64,000 nt of DNA from Brevundimonas sp. SL130 (lineage in GTDB: Bacteria > Pseudomonadota > Alphaproteobacteria > Caulobacterales > Caulobacteraceae): positions 1,426,001 to 1,490,000 of the forward strand of contig NZ_CP113064.1 in assembly GCF_026625805.1 (NCBI RefSeq), read 5' to 3'. Below, piece by piece: positions 27,570 to 35,381 of the stretch. The position numbers were made by a program, and so were the translations under genes. The notes under the pieces were generated by a model that did not search any database, was not told where the DNA came from, and was given only the letters and a program-made list of their open reading frames with translations. Position 1 is the first letter of the stretch. Each line of letters begins with the position of its first letter.

Positions 27570-29125
27570 ATACCCCTAGCTGAAAGAAGCCGTCGCAGGC
27601 GATCCCGAGCCCGTATCACAAGGATCAGCAGGCGAGCCTTGCGTTCGTGGTGGTCCAGAGACGCCTTCCACCAGCCCCGACGCATTGTTCCGCCCGGCGT
27701 CGCATCGAAGACGCGCCACGCATCCTGCGTTCGGTCATAGGCGGGCCAGTCCGCGCCGGGATCTCCGTCCCGGGCGAACGCAACCCAACGCGCGTGGAGG
27801 GCCGCAGCGACCGCGCGATCCGCAGCGCTTGCAGGCGGCGCCCCGTCCGGCCGATGATCCAGGGTCTCGAAGACGTGAAAAATCTCGGCGCCGTGGGCCG
27901 CTCGGCTCATGGTGTCGCGGCGCGCCTCTTCCACATAGTCGAAGGCATAGAGCCATGCCCTGGACCGGCGGGGGCGCGCGGCGATCCAGCGCGCGGGGCC
28001 GGCGAATCCGAAGTCGCGGAAACCCAGGCGGACAAGCTGGTCCTCATCACCCCCAGCCTCAGGGTACAGCCGTGCGAGAGCCGCGTTCGGCTTGATCATG
28101 GATCGGAACCGCTTCACGCCGTCACCATAATTCAGCAGTGAATCCTCGCCACTGTTGACCCCGATCATCAACGGGATGTCGGCAAAGTCTCCACGAGCGA
28201 AGGCGTTGATCGGGTCGCGCACCAGAAGGCGGCCGTCGATAACCGGTCCGAAACCGCCCTCGACCCCGGCAAGACGGCCCGAAGGCACAGCGCGCAGGTC
28301 TGCAACGTCCGTCCCGGCCACGCCCAAAGCGGTCATGGCCGCCACGCCCCGGGCCTCGGCCGTCTTCAGCGGCGTCGCCGGCAGCCAGCCGCCGCCGGAC
28401 TGGACGATCGCCTTTTGGAACAGGCCCCGCGCGCGCGGGGTCGTCATCAGCGCCAGGATATCCAGTCCGCCTGCCGATTCCCCGAACAGGGTGACATTGG
28501 CCGGATCCCCCCCGAAGGCCGGTATGTTGTTACGGATCCACTCCAGGGCCGCAATCTGATCGAGCAGACCCTGAGCGCCCAGGGGCTGGTCTCGCGGGGC
28601 CTCGCGCGTCAGGGCAGGGTGGGCGAAGAATCCGAAATGACCCAGTCGGTAGTTGACGGTGACCAGAACCACGCCGTCCCGGGCAAAGGCCTGGCCGTCG
28701 TAGAAGGGCAGAGATCCCGCGCCCATGCGGTTAGAGCCGCCGTGCAGCCAGACCATGACGGGCGCCCCGCTCGCGACCTGCGTCGGAGCCCAGATGTTCA
28801 GCGTCAGGCAATCCTCGGACGTCGGTTCAGGCGCGCCGCCGATTGAGACAAGGTCGGCGACATCGGCGGGACCGGCCTGCGGCCCAGGGAGTCCGAACTG
28901 ACCCGCGTCACGCTCGCCCTGCCAGCCCGGATGCGGCTGCGGCCGGCGCCACCGAAGATGATCGACCGGCGGCGCCGCATAGGGCACCCCGCGCCACACC
29001 CTGGCGTCGCCCTCGCGCCGTCCTCTCAGCAATCCCGCAGGAGCGTGAACAAGCGGCTGCGCCTCATCCATTCTGATTCGATCCCTTGTCTTCATCACGG
29101 CCCGACCTGTCGGCGTGTGCTTCAT
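27566..29125 (-). CDS. Type-B carboxylesterase
   Basis: 519 residues, carboxylesterase/cholinesterase family. Motifs: VWRGVPYAAPPVDHLRWRRP at the N-terminus, EDCLTLNIWAP, the oxyanion-hole VMVWLHGGSNRMG, and the nucleophile elbow LFGESAGGLDI; His of AAHGAEIFHVF nearby. No signal peptide, so it should act in the cytoplasm on an ester imported by the neighbouring carriers. First gene of the operon; a ribosome site AAGGGCAGG precedes the chosen ATG, while in-frame ATGs 10 and 18 codons later are alternatives. Confidence 0.87.
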   Translation of the reverse strand: MKHTPTGRAVMKTRDRIRMDEAQPLVHAPAGLLRGRREGDARVWRGVPYAAPPVDHLRWRRPQPHPGWQGERDAGQFGLPGPQAGPADVADLVSIGGAPEPTSEDCLTLNIWAPTQVASGAPVMVWLHGGSNRMGAGSLPFYDGQAFARDGVVLVTVNYRLGHFGFFAHPALTREAPRDQPLGAQGLLDQIAALEWIRNNIPAFGGDPANVTLFGESAGGLDILALMTTPRARGLFQKAIVQSGGGWLPATPLKTAEARGVAAMTALGVAGTDVADLRAVPSGRLAGVEGGFGPVIDGRLLVRDPINAFARGDFADIPLMIGVNSGEDSLLNYGDGVKRFRSMIKPNAALARLYPEAGGDEDQLVRLGFRDFGFAGPARWIAARPRRSRAWLYAFDYVEEARRDTMSRAAHGAEIFHVFETLDHRPDGAPPASAADRAVAAALHARWVAFARDGDPGADWPAYDRTQDAWRVFDATPGGTMRRGWWKASLDHHERKARLLILVIRARDRLRRLLSARGI

Positions 29126-29172
29126 CCTGCCCTTGGATGATCATGGCAGAAGCCCCATCGGTCTGCATAGGT

Positions 29173-29192
29173 CGTTCATTACATAATGAACG
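29173..29192. promoter_or_regulatory. TetR operator palindrome before the esterase-tetR-M20 operon
   Basis: CGTTCATTACATAATGAACG is a 9-base perfect inverted repeat around CA, 48 bases upstream of the esterase start. Its size and composition fit a TetR dimer. The remaining intergenic sequence from here to 29512 contains the presumed promoters of both flanking units but no other feature I can identify. Confidence 0.7.
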
Positions 29193-29512
29193 ATTGCTGC
29201 TGTCGCTGTCGCCGTGGGATCGGCAGGCGCCTTATAGCCGCCTTCAGCGGAGACAAATTCGCCTCAGCCTGACAGCGCCGTCATTCCCTCAAGTCGCTAA
29301 ACCAAATCGGCGGTTGATCGTCGCAGCGCTATAGTGACGCCTTTACGGGGGACCGGCGGTCCGATCAGTTGAAGCGCGAAAGCCGAGGCGATGATCGGTG
29401 TGGCGAACGTCGGATCCGTTCGGAGCGCCGGATGCCTATGGCGAATTCGCGTTAACACAGTTGCCGCTCGACGCCGGCCGGGCGACATAGAGGGTTCTGG
29501 GGAGAGGCGGCG

Positions 29513-30145
29513 ATGTCCGAGACTTTGGAACTGCTGACGGCGCGGGAGCGGGAGTGTCTGCGGCTGGTCCATGCTCACCATAATTCGAAGCAGATCGCGC
29601 GGACCCTGGGGATCAAGCCCGGGACGGTGGACAAGCATTGCGAGAACGCCGCGCGCAAGCTTGCGGTCGAGAATCGGGTGGCGGCTGCTTTGGTGTTGGC
29701 GGCGGTCGAGGGCCCTCCGAACGATTCCCAATACGAAGGGATCGCAATGGCGACGACTGTGGCGATCGGGCCAGTTGGAGCGGCTGAAAGGACGCCCCAT
29801 GACACCTCTCGACGACACGATCCCGCCCATAAGCTGGCGCGAAATGGAAGCCATCCTAGCGACGATGGCGACCACGGAAACGAAGCGGCTGATGATCCGG
29901 CATTTGGTGGAGGGCACGCGCAAGCAGGCCCCGTTCCTGACGCCTGGCGGGGTGATGACCGAACTGTTCTACATCGCGTCCGCGATGTTGGACGCCAAGT
30001 TCAGTCCTTCGACTCCGGACATGGACGGCTCGGAAGCATCCTCATTGTCTTCGGCGTCGCAGCCGTAGCGGTCTGGATCGTGACAGCCCTCGCCGGGGCC
30101 GAACAGTTCGCCTTCCTGCTGCAGACGCTGCGCTACGGCGGCTGA
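29513..30145 (+). CDS. LuxR-type HTH protein with C-terminal membrane segment (frame doubtful in the middle)
   Basis: A 210-codon open frame. Residues 8-65 (LLTARERECLRLVHAHHNSKQIARTLGIKPGTVDKHCENAARKLAVENR) are a complete LuxR/GerE HTH. The last 37 residues contain a hydrophobic helix, ILIVFGVAAVAVWIVTALAG. Between them is a low-complexity D/H/G/R-rich stretch that has poor third-position GC and lies exactly over a better-looking reading frame at 29799-30068. Either the protein is an HTH plus disordered linker plus membrane anchor, as in some Caulobacteraceae regulators, or a frameshift separates an HTH gene from a second small membrane-anchored gene. Confidence 0.6.
   Translation: MSETLELLTARERECLRLVHAHHNSKQIARTLGIKPGTVDKHCENAARKLAVENRVAAALVLAAVEGPPNDSQYEGIAMATTVAIGPVGAAERTPHDTSRRHDPAHKLARNGSHPSDDGDHGNEAADDPAFGGGHAQAGPVPDAWRGDDRTVLHRVRDVGRQVQSFDSGHGRLGSILIVFGVAAVAVWIVTALAGAEQFAFLLQTLRYGG
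29799..30068 (+). CDS. Candidate small helical protein overlapping the LuxR-type gene in another frame
   Basis: 89 codons. The region ISWREMEAILATMATTETKR through LVEGTRKQAPFLTPGGVMTELFYIASAMLDAK looks like a compact helical domain, and third positions are mostly G or C, the genomic signature of true coding sequence. A GAAAGGA ribosome site lies 9 bases before its ATG. Near 30020 the coding signal passes to the other frame, whose membrane helix could be the missing C-terminus. No family recognised. Confidence 0.45.
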   Translation: MTPLDDTIPPISWREMEAILATMATTETKRLMIRHLVEGTRKQAPFLTPGGVMTELFYIASAMLDAKFSPSTPDMDGSEASSLSSASQP

Positions 30146-30167
30146 CGAGCGGCTCCGGCTTCTCATA

Positions 30168-30536
30168 ATGGATATGCTCATGAAACGCGCTGAACAGGCG
30201 GCGGCTATCGCTGCTCGCCTCAACCATGCCCTGCACCTGGCGGAGGCCGGACAGGATCAATCGATCAACCGCCTTGGAAAGCTCGCTCAGGCGCTTACTC
30301 GAAGTCGTAAGGACGCGGGGTTGTCCGCAACGGTCGGCCAGCCCGCCTTCAACGCCCTGGCCCGCGCCATGGCGGCGCAGATCGAGGCGCAGGAGGCGAT
30401 GGTCGAACTGCACCACGCCCTCGCCGAGGTGAAGGAAAATACAAAATTCCGCAGCGTCCGACTGGGCGGGCTGGATAAACAGGATGAACCTGTGCCGCGC
30501 GAGACGCGTCTGATGGTGGTCGATAACGCCGCCTGA
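30168..30536 (+). CDS. Hypothetical helical protein
   Basis: 122 residues, rich in Ala, Leu, Glu and Gln with long amphipathic helices (KRAEQAAAIAARLNHALHLAEAG; FNALARAMAAQIEAQEAMVELHHALAEV), possibly a short coiled coil. No signal peptide or membrane segment. Not a family I recognise. It stands between the LuxR-type gene and a membrane protein gene on the same strand. ATG four codons in is an alternative start. Confidence 0.65.
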   Translation: MDMLMKRAEQAAAIAARLNHALHLAEAGQDQSINRLGKLAQALTRSRKDAGLSATVGQPAFNALARAMAAQIEAQEAMVELHHALAEVKENTKFRSVRLGGLDKQDEPVPRETRLMVVDNAA

Positions 30537-30564
30537 ATCACCGCAACGGTGATACGGTTCGCCC

Positions 30565-30969
30565 ATGTCGCCCATCTATCTGTTCACCTTGAGCCTTCTT
30601 CTGCTGGCCGCCGCACTCGCTTTCTGGCGAGGCGGCCGTTGGGAGAAGGCCGCTGCGGTCGTGCTGGGCCTGGCGTGGGCGGTGACGGCGCTCAGTCCTT
30701 TCGATCATCGAAACGCCCCGTGGGTCGCCATTGCGGCCGATGGGGCGGTCTTCCTGTTCCTGCTCTATGCGGTGTTGCAATCGGGTCGGCGGTGGACTCA
30801 GGTTGCCGCCGGGTTTCAGGTACTGGTGTTGGCGACGCACTATGTCTTCGCGATCAATACGGCCCTGGAGCAATGGGCCTATGTCTCTGCCTATTATGTT
30901 TGGAATATCGCGCTTATCGCTTCGCTTCTCGGGGGTGTCCTCTGGCGCCCGAGGGAAGCGACGCTATAA
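30565..30969 (+). CDS. Small integral membrane protein, unknown function
   Basis: 134 residues with four hydrophobic segments (IYLFTLSLLLLAAALAFW; AAAVVLGLAWAVTAL; VAIAADGAVFLFLLYAVL; a pair at FQVLVLATHYVFAI and YVWNIALIASLLGGVLW). No catalytic motif seen. Begins 28 bases after the preceding hypothetical gene and ends 30 before the XRE regulator, so the three may be cotranscribed. Confidence 0.68.
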   Translation: MSPIYLFTLSLLLLAAALAFWRGGRWEKAAAVVLGLAWAVTALSPFDHRNAPWVAIAADGAVFLFLLYAVLQSGRRWTQVAAGFQVLVLATHYVFAINTALEQWAYVSAYYVWNIALIASLLGGVLWRPREATL

Positions 30970-30999
30970 CGGGATTGTCTGACTACAGAGAGAAGCTTG

Positions 31000-31356
31000 A
31001 TGGCCGTACAGCATGATGCGCTTGACCCGATTGACGTCCATGTGGGGTCACAGCTCAGGGCATTGCGCCAACGCGAACGCCTGACGCAGGCCAAGCTGGC
31101 CCAGTCGCTGGGGGTCACGTTTCAACAGGTGCAGAAGTACGAGCGCGGCGTGAACCGCATGGCCGCTTCGACCCTGGCTAGGGCGTCTGCGGCGCTGGGC
31201 TGTTCGGTGATGGATTTCTATCCGAAGGTGGACGGGGCCGGAGAGCCGTCACGCGGCGAAGTCCTGGACGAACTGGCCAGCCTCTACGACAGCATGGGCG
31301 GCCGGCAGCGCGCCGCCTTGCTGGGTACGGCGCGCGCCTTGGCGACTGTGCGCTGA
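31000..31356 (+). CDS. XRE-family HTH regulator
   Basis: 118 residues. DVHVGSQLRALRQRERLTQAKLAQSLGVTFQQVQKYERGVNRMAASTLARASAALGCSVMDFY is a textbook Cro/C1 HTH of the type common as single-domain regulators in Caulobacteraceae; a short helical tail follows. ATG is preferred to the TTG one codon upstream. AGAGAGAAG before it serves as ribosome site. Target unknown. Confidence 0.85.
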   Translation: MAVQHDALDPIDVHVGSQLRALRQRERLTQAKLAQSLGVTFQQVQKYERGVNRMAASTLARASAALGCSVMDFYPKVDGAGEPSRGEVLDELASLYDSMGGRQRAALLGTARALATVR

Positions 31357-31418
31357 AACATTGGTCCTGGTTGAGGTCGGGTGGTCTGCGGAAGCGGCGG
31401 CCCGACGTCGCTTAGGCT

Positions 31419-32705
31419 CTAAGCGCCTTGCGTCCCCCGCCTGCGGCCCCGCAGAAACAGCGCCGCCGCCACGGCGACCAAAACCATGCCGATGATGCTG
31501 GTGGCGTAGGCGGCGGTGATGAAGAAGGGGAGCCAGGGCAGGTCGATGGCGGCGAAGTTGCGGACCAGCAGCAGGGCGACGCTGCCCATATAGCCTGAGG
31601 CGTCGGCGACATAGATCAGGAAGCCGGCGGTGGCGACCGTGCCCGTATAGGCGATCATACGGTCGAACAGCATGGCGTTGAACGGGGTGTAGGCCAGGTA
31701 CAGGCCGGCGCCGCTGGCGATCATCCAGGCGATCGGCGACAGCAGGTGCTGCTGGAAGGCCAGGGTCGACAGACCCATGATGGCGAAGCCCGCCAGGATC
31801 ACCCCGTGGATCAGCAGCAGGGCTCGGCCATTGTTCTTGACCAGAATCAGCAGGCCCATCGTCACCAGGGACAAGGCGGCCACGGGGCCTTCGCTGGCGG
31901 TGAAGACGTCGGCGGCGTCGCCGTAACCCAGGGCGCGCCAGATCTCGGCGGCGAAATTGTCGCGCAGGTCGCGGAAGGCGGTCAGGGCGACATAGGCCGA
32001 GACCAGAAGCAGCAGGGCCGGCCAGTGGGCCGCCAGGAAGGCCGACCGTTCCTTGGCCATCATCGGGCGGCGGGCGACGCGTTCGGCCTCGTCGGCGGGG
32101 CTGGGCGGGGGCAGGGCGGCCAGGGCCAGGACCGAGATCGCCAGCAGGGGCATGAAGACGACGCCGGTCGCCGCCGGCATCCAGAAGGGGCTGACGCTGG
32201 CGGTGTCCATCAGGGCCTTGCCCACCGACTTCACCACGCCGGACGACAGGATGAAGCTGGCGCAGAGTATCGCCCCCAGGACTTCGCTGGTGCGTCGGCC
32301 CTCCATGAAGCCGAACACCAGACCCCAGATGAGGCCCAGCGGCAGGCCGTTCAGGAACAGGGCGGCGACGTTCCAGGGCGCGGGGATGACGGCGAACATC
32401 ACCAGGGCCAGCCACGAGACGCCGATCAGCAGCAGGATGGCGATCGCGCGCCGCTCGGGCCGCATTTCGGCGATCAGCTTGACCCCCGCCAGCTTGGACA
32501 GGGCGTAGCCGGCGACCTGGGCGATGACCAGGGCCACCTTATAGTCCAGGGCGAAGTCCCAGCCCGCGACGACGTCGAAGGTGGCCGCCGTAAAGGGTTT
32601 GCGGAAGGCGTACATCGAGAAATAGGCGCAGAAGCCCGCCAGGCCCGCGAACAGGACGAAGGCGACGGGGTGCGCCCGCGCCAGCCAGAGTCGTAGCCGA
32701 TCCAT
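31419..32705 (-). CDS. MFS transporter of the DUF5690 type, phosphonate cluster
   Basis: 428 residues, 12 or so membrane helices. The N-terminal FVLFAGLAGFCAYFSMYAFRKPFTAATF (with the YAFRKPF motif) is shared with organophosphate:phosphate antiporter relatives and DUF5690 proteins. It is divergent from the FAD oxidoreductase-phnX operon, with a PhnF-type palindrome between the two starts. No phnCDE ABC genes are in the window, so this carrier is the best candidate for phosphonate (for instance 2-aminoethylphosphonate) uptake. ATG is used; a GTG lies one codon upstream. Confidence 0.8.
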   Translation of the reverse strand: MDRLRLWLARAHPVAFVLFAGLAGFCAYFSMYAFRKPFTAATFDVVAGWDFALDYKVALVIAQVAGYALSKLAGVKLIAEMRPERRAIAILLLIGVSWLALVMFAVIPAPWNVAALFLNGLPLGLIWGLVFGFMEGRRTSEVLGAILCASFILSSGVVKSVGKALMDTASVSPFWMPAATGVVFMPLLAISVLALAALPPPSPADEAERVARRPMMAKERSAFLAAHWPALLLLVSAYVALTAFRDLRDNFAAEIWRALGYGDAADVFTASEGPVAALSLVTMGLLILVKNNGRALLLIHGVILAGFAIMGLSTLAFQQHLLSPIAWMIASGAGLYLAYTPFNAMLFDRMIAYTGTVATAGFLIYVADASGYMGSVALLLVRNFAAIDLPWLPFFITAAYATSIIGMVLVAVAAALFLRGRRRGTQGA

Positions 32706-32733
32706 CACGTGTCTTGCCCCTGTTGCATACGCG

Positions 32734-32745
32734 TGGTCTAGACCA
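32734..32745. promoter_or_regulatory. PhnF-type operator 1 (TGGTCTAGACCA)
   Basis: A perfect 12-base palindrome between the divergent MFS (start 32705) and FAD oxidoreductase (start 32762) genes. It matches the TGGT-N4-ACCA pattern of the PhnF operator reported in Mycobacterium smegmatis (TGGTATAGACCA, from memory). Three further copies lie within 6.5 kb. Confidence 0.75.
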
Positions 32746-32761
32746 GACGTACGACGGCTGG

Positions 32762-33913
32762 ATGACGGAGCGGCGGGTAGTGAAGACGGTTTACGACGTG
32801 GCTGTGGTGGGGGCGGGGATCGTGGGCCTGGCCGCCGCCCTGGCCGCCGCGCGGCGCGGGCTGTCGGTCGTGGTGATCGACCGCGACGCCCAGGCGAACG
32901 GCGCTTCGATCCGCAATTTCGGCTTTATCACCGTGACGGGTCAGCCGCGTGGCGCAGTCTGGAAACGCGCGATGCGTAGTCGCGACGTCTGGGACGAGGT
33001 GGTGGGCGAGGCCGGGATCGCGGTGGTGCAGCGGGGGCTGTGGATGTCCGTGCGCCGGCCCGAATCCCTGGCGGTGCTGGAGGCTTTTCTCGAGACGGAA
33101 ATGGGCGAGGGGTGCCGGCTGCTGACGCCGCAGGCGGCGCGCGAACGGGCGCCCGAGGTGGTCGGCGACCAGACCGTCGGGGTGTTGTGGAGTCCGCACG
33201 AACGTCGGGTCGAGTCGCGTTCCGCCATTCCGAAGCTGGCCGAGTGGCTGGCCGCGCGCTTCGGCGTGGTCTTCATGCGCCAGACGGCGGTCCATGCGGT
33301 CGAGCCGCCGCGAATTGTCACCGGGCGAGGCGTGGTCGAGGCGGAGGCGGTGGTGGTCTGTCCCGGCGACGATCTGGTCAGCCTGTATCCCGAATATCTG
33401 GCCGATACGGGACTGAAACGGTGCAAGTTGCAGATGATGCGGCTGGCCGCGCCGGGGTTCGCCCTGCCGGCGCCCGTCATGTCGGACCTGGGGCTGGTGC
33501 GCTACGGCGGCTATGCGGACCTGCCACAGGCCGCCGTCCTGCGCGCGCGGCTGGAAGCCGAGCAGGGCGAGGCCCTGGCGAACGGGGTGCATCTGATCGC
33601 GGTGCAGGACGCCGACGGCGCCCTGGTGGTCGGGGACAGCCACCACGACGCCGACACGCCCGATCCCTTCGCCAGCGAGGCGGTCGAGCGGCTGATCCTG
33701 GACGAATGGCGCGCCGCCACCGGCCAGGCCGCGCCGCCGGTGCTGGACCGCTGGGTCGGCGCCTATGCGAAGGGCGCGACCGGCAGTCTGATCGCCGCCC
33801 CCCATCCCCGCGTCCGACTGGCGGTGGTCACCGCCGGCAACGGCGCCTCCACCGCCTTCGCCTTCGCCGAGGAGGCGATCGCCGATCTTTTCGAGGAGAC
33901 CTCCCCGTCATGA
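32762..33913 (+). CDS. FAD-dependent oxidoreductase of phosphonate operons (TIGR03364 type)
   Basis: 383 residues, DAO-type fold. Dinucleotide-binding motif DVAVVGAGIVGLAAALAAARRG, then VVVIDRDAQANGASIRNFGFITVTGQ and a C-terminal VTAGNGASTAFAFAEEA for FAD. Overlaps phnX by ATGA. Family members occur next to phosphonatase genes; oxidative deamination of 2-aminoethylphosphonate or its N-methyl form would give phosphonoacetaldehyde, the PhnX substrate, replacing the missing transaminase PhnW. The reaction is inferred from context and knowledge of the family. An upstream in-frame extension covers the operator and is not used. Confidence 0.83.
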   Translation: MTERRVVKTVYDVAVVGAGIVGLAAALAAARRGLSVVVIDRDAQANGASIRNFGFITVTGQPRGAVWKRAMRSRDVWDEVVGEAGIAVVQRGLWMSVRRPESLAVLEAFLETEMGEGCRLLTPQAARERAPEVVGDQTVGVLWSPHERRVESRSAIPKLAEWLAARFGVVFMRQTAVHAVEPPRIVTGRGVVEAEAVVVCPGDDLVSLYPEYLADTGLKRCKLQMMRLAAPGFALPAPVMSDLGLVRYGGYADLPQAAVLRARLEAEQGEALANGVHLIAVQDADGALVVGDSHHDADTPDPFASEAVERLILDEWRAATGQAAPPVLDRWVGAYAKGATGSLIAAPHPRVRLAVVTAGNGASTAFAFAEEAIADLFEETSPS

Positions 33914-34713
33914 CCCGTATTCGCGACTGTTTCGACATGGTGGTGTTCGACTGGGCCGGCACCATGGTCGATTTCGGCAGCCGGGCGCCGGTCCTGGCCC
34001 TGATCGAAGCCTTCGCCGGCCTGGTCGTGAGGGTCGATGAGGCGGAGGCGCGCAAGGATATGGGCCGGGCTAAGGCCGACCATGTGCGCGCCCTGTTCGA
34101 ACAGGCCGAGGTCGCCCAGGCCTGGCGCGCGGCCCAGGGGGCCGCTCCCGATGCGGCGGCGGTCGATCAGGTCATGGCCGCGCTAGAGGCGCCGATGATC
34201 CGCCTGGCGCAGGAGACGGCCGCCCTGATCCCAGGAGCGGCGGACACGGTCGTCTGGCTGCGCGCCGAAGGGCTGAAGATCGGCTCCTGCACCGGCTATA
34301 CGCGGGCGATGATGCAGGCGGTTCTGCCACGCGCGGCGCAACAGGGGTACGCGCCTGAGACGGTGGTCTGCGCGCACGAGACGCCGCAGGGACGGCCGTC
34401 GCCGCAGATGATCTACAAGGCCTGTCTGGACCTGGACGTCTGGCCCCTGTCGCGGGTGGTCAAGGTGGATGACGCGGAAGTGGGCATGGCCGAAGGGCGC
34501 AACGCCGGCTGTTTCACCGTCGGGGTGGCCGCCTCGGGCAATATGGTCGGGCTGACTGAACAGGCGTTGGCGGATTTGCAGCCAGAGGCGCGTGCGGCTT
34601 TGCTGTCCGCGGCGTCGGATCGGCTGTACGCGGCGGGCGCCGATCTGGTGGTCGATACGGTCGCTGATCTGAGACCGGCTCTGGAAGCCGAGGCGGCCCG
34701 CCGCGGGGCCTAG
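33910..34713 (+). CDS. phnX: Phosphonoacetaldehyde hydrolase (phosphonatase)
   Basis: 267 residues, HAD superfamily. Nucleophile Asp14 in MVVFDWAGTMVDFGS, Schiff-base Lys55 in RKDMGRAKADHVRAL (the mark that separates phosphonatase from other HAD enzymes), SCTGYTRAMMQ for motif II, and VKVDDAEVGMAEGRNAG for the acidic motif. It cleaves phosphonoacetaldehyde to acetaldehyde and phosphate in the cytoplasm. Length is standard. Translationally coupled to the FAD oxidoreductase; its stop overlaps the convergent HD-domain gene by 4 bases. Confidence 0.95.
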   Translation: MTRIRDCFDMVVFDWAGTMVDFGSRAPVLALIEAFAGLVVRVDEAEARKDMGRAKADHVRALFEQAEVAQAWRAAQGAAPDAAAVDQVMAALEAPMIRLAQETAALIPGAADTVVWLRAEGLKIGSCTGYTRAMMQAVLPRAAQQGYAPETVVCAHETPQGRPSPQMIYKACLDLDVWPLSRVVKVDDAEVGMAEGRNAGCFTVGVAASGNMVGLTEQALADLQPEARAALLSAASDRLYAAGADLVVDTVADLRPALEAEAARRGA

Positions 34714-35279
34714 AGGTCCCGTGCGGCGAGCGCCGTCAGCATGGCCTTGTAGGCGGCGAGGGGGGCGATGACGGCCCCTTCAGTCTTGCCCATCTCGTCG
34801 TAGCGGCGCAGGCGGATGGCCGTGTCGAAATGGGGGTGGGTGCGGAAGACGGCGGCCTCGTCCTCGTTCATCGGGCCGCCCTGGAGGTGCAGGCTCTGGG
34901 AAGAGGCGGGGCTGAGGGCGGCCGCATAGCCGGGCTCGGCGGTCGCCAGATAGCGTTTGGCCTCGACGTGCAGTCGGACCGGTTCCGACACCTCGGGCGC
35001 GAAGCCCTGGGCCAGCCAGGCGGCGCCGATCCGTTCGTGCACGGCGTCGATGCCGCGGTCGGCGGCGTCCTGCCCGTGTTTTTGCAGCAGGTGGCCGATG
35101 TCATGCAGGAGGGCGGCGGCGACCAGAGAGTCCGCTTCCCCCGCCTCGCGGGCGTGATGCGCCGTCTGAAGGGCATGGTCCAATTGCGTGACGGCCTCGC
35201 CGTAATGGTCGCCGCCCATTCGCTCGAACAGATCGAAGATGGTGGCCACGAAATCTTCGGGAGAGGCAGGGCGTGGCAT
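34710..35279 (-). CDS. HD-domain protein of phosphonate operons (PhnZ-like)
   Basis: 189 residues. HD metal ligands: DHALQTAHHARE, ALLHDIGHLLQKHG (His59-Asp60) and the later IDAVHERIGAAWL and VRLHVEAKRYL, giving the diiron site of the MIOX/PhnZ group. PhnZ oxidises 1-hydroxy-2-aminoethylphosphonate to glycine and phosphate with oxygen; its usual partner PhnY is not in the window. A TGGT-N4-ACCA site lies 22 bases upstream of the start. The start MPRPASPED was chosen because the longer frame runs through this operator and a hairpin. Confidence 0.82.
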   Translation of the reverse strand: MPRPASPEDFVATIFDLFERMGGDHYGEAVTQLDHALQTAHHAREAGEADSLVAAALLHDIGHLLQKHGQDAADRGIDAVHERIGAAWLAQGFAPEVSEPVRLHVEAKRYLATAEPGYAAALSPASSQSLHLQGGPMNEDEAAVFRTHPHFDTAIRLRRYDEMGKTEGAVIAPLAAYKAMLTALAARDL

Positions 35280-35300
35280 GGGCGCTCGATGAGTGTTTTT

Positions 35301-35312
35301 TGGTCTGTACCA
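35301..35312. promoter_or_regulatory. PhnF-type operator 2 (TGGTCTGTACCA)
   Basis: TGGT-CTGT-ACCA, 22 bases upstream of the HD-domain gene start. Same half-sites and spacing as operators 1, 3 and 4. Confidence 0.68.
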
Positions 35313-35338
35313 GAATGGTCTGGGTGCGGGTAGGCCTG

Positions 35339-35369
35339 GTGATCGAGCGGGGCGACCCCGCTCGATCAC
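35339..35369. terminator. Perfect 14-base-pair hairpin between phosphatase and HD genes
   Basis: Bases 35339-35352 pair perfectly with 35356-35369 around a CGA loop. It follows the phosphatase stop by 12 bases on the minus strand. No T-run follows, so it may be a factor-dependent terminator or an mRNA 3' stabiliser. Confidence 0.6.
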
Positions 35370-35381
35370 TGGCTTATGCCC

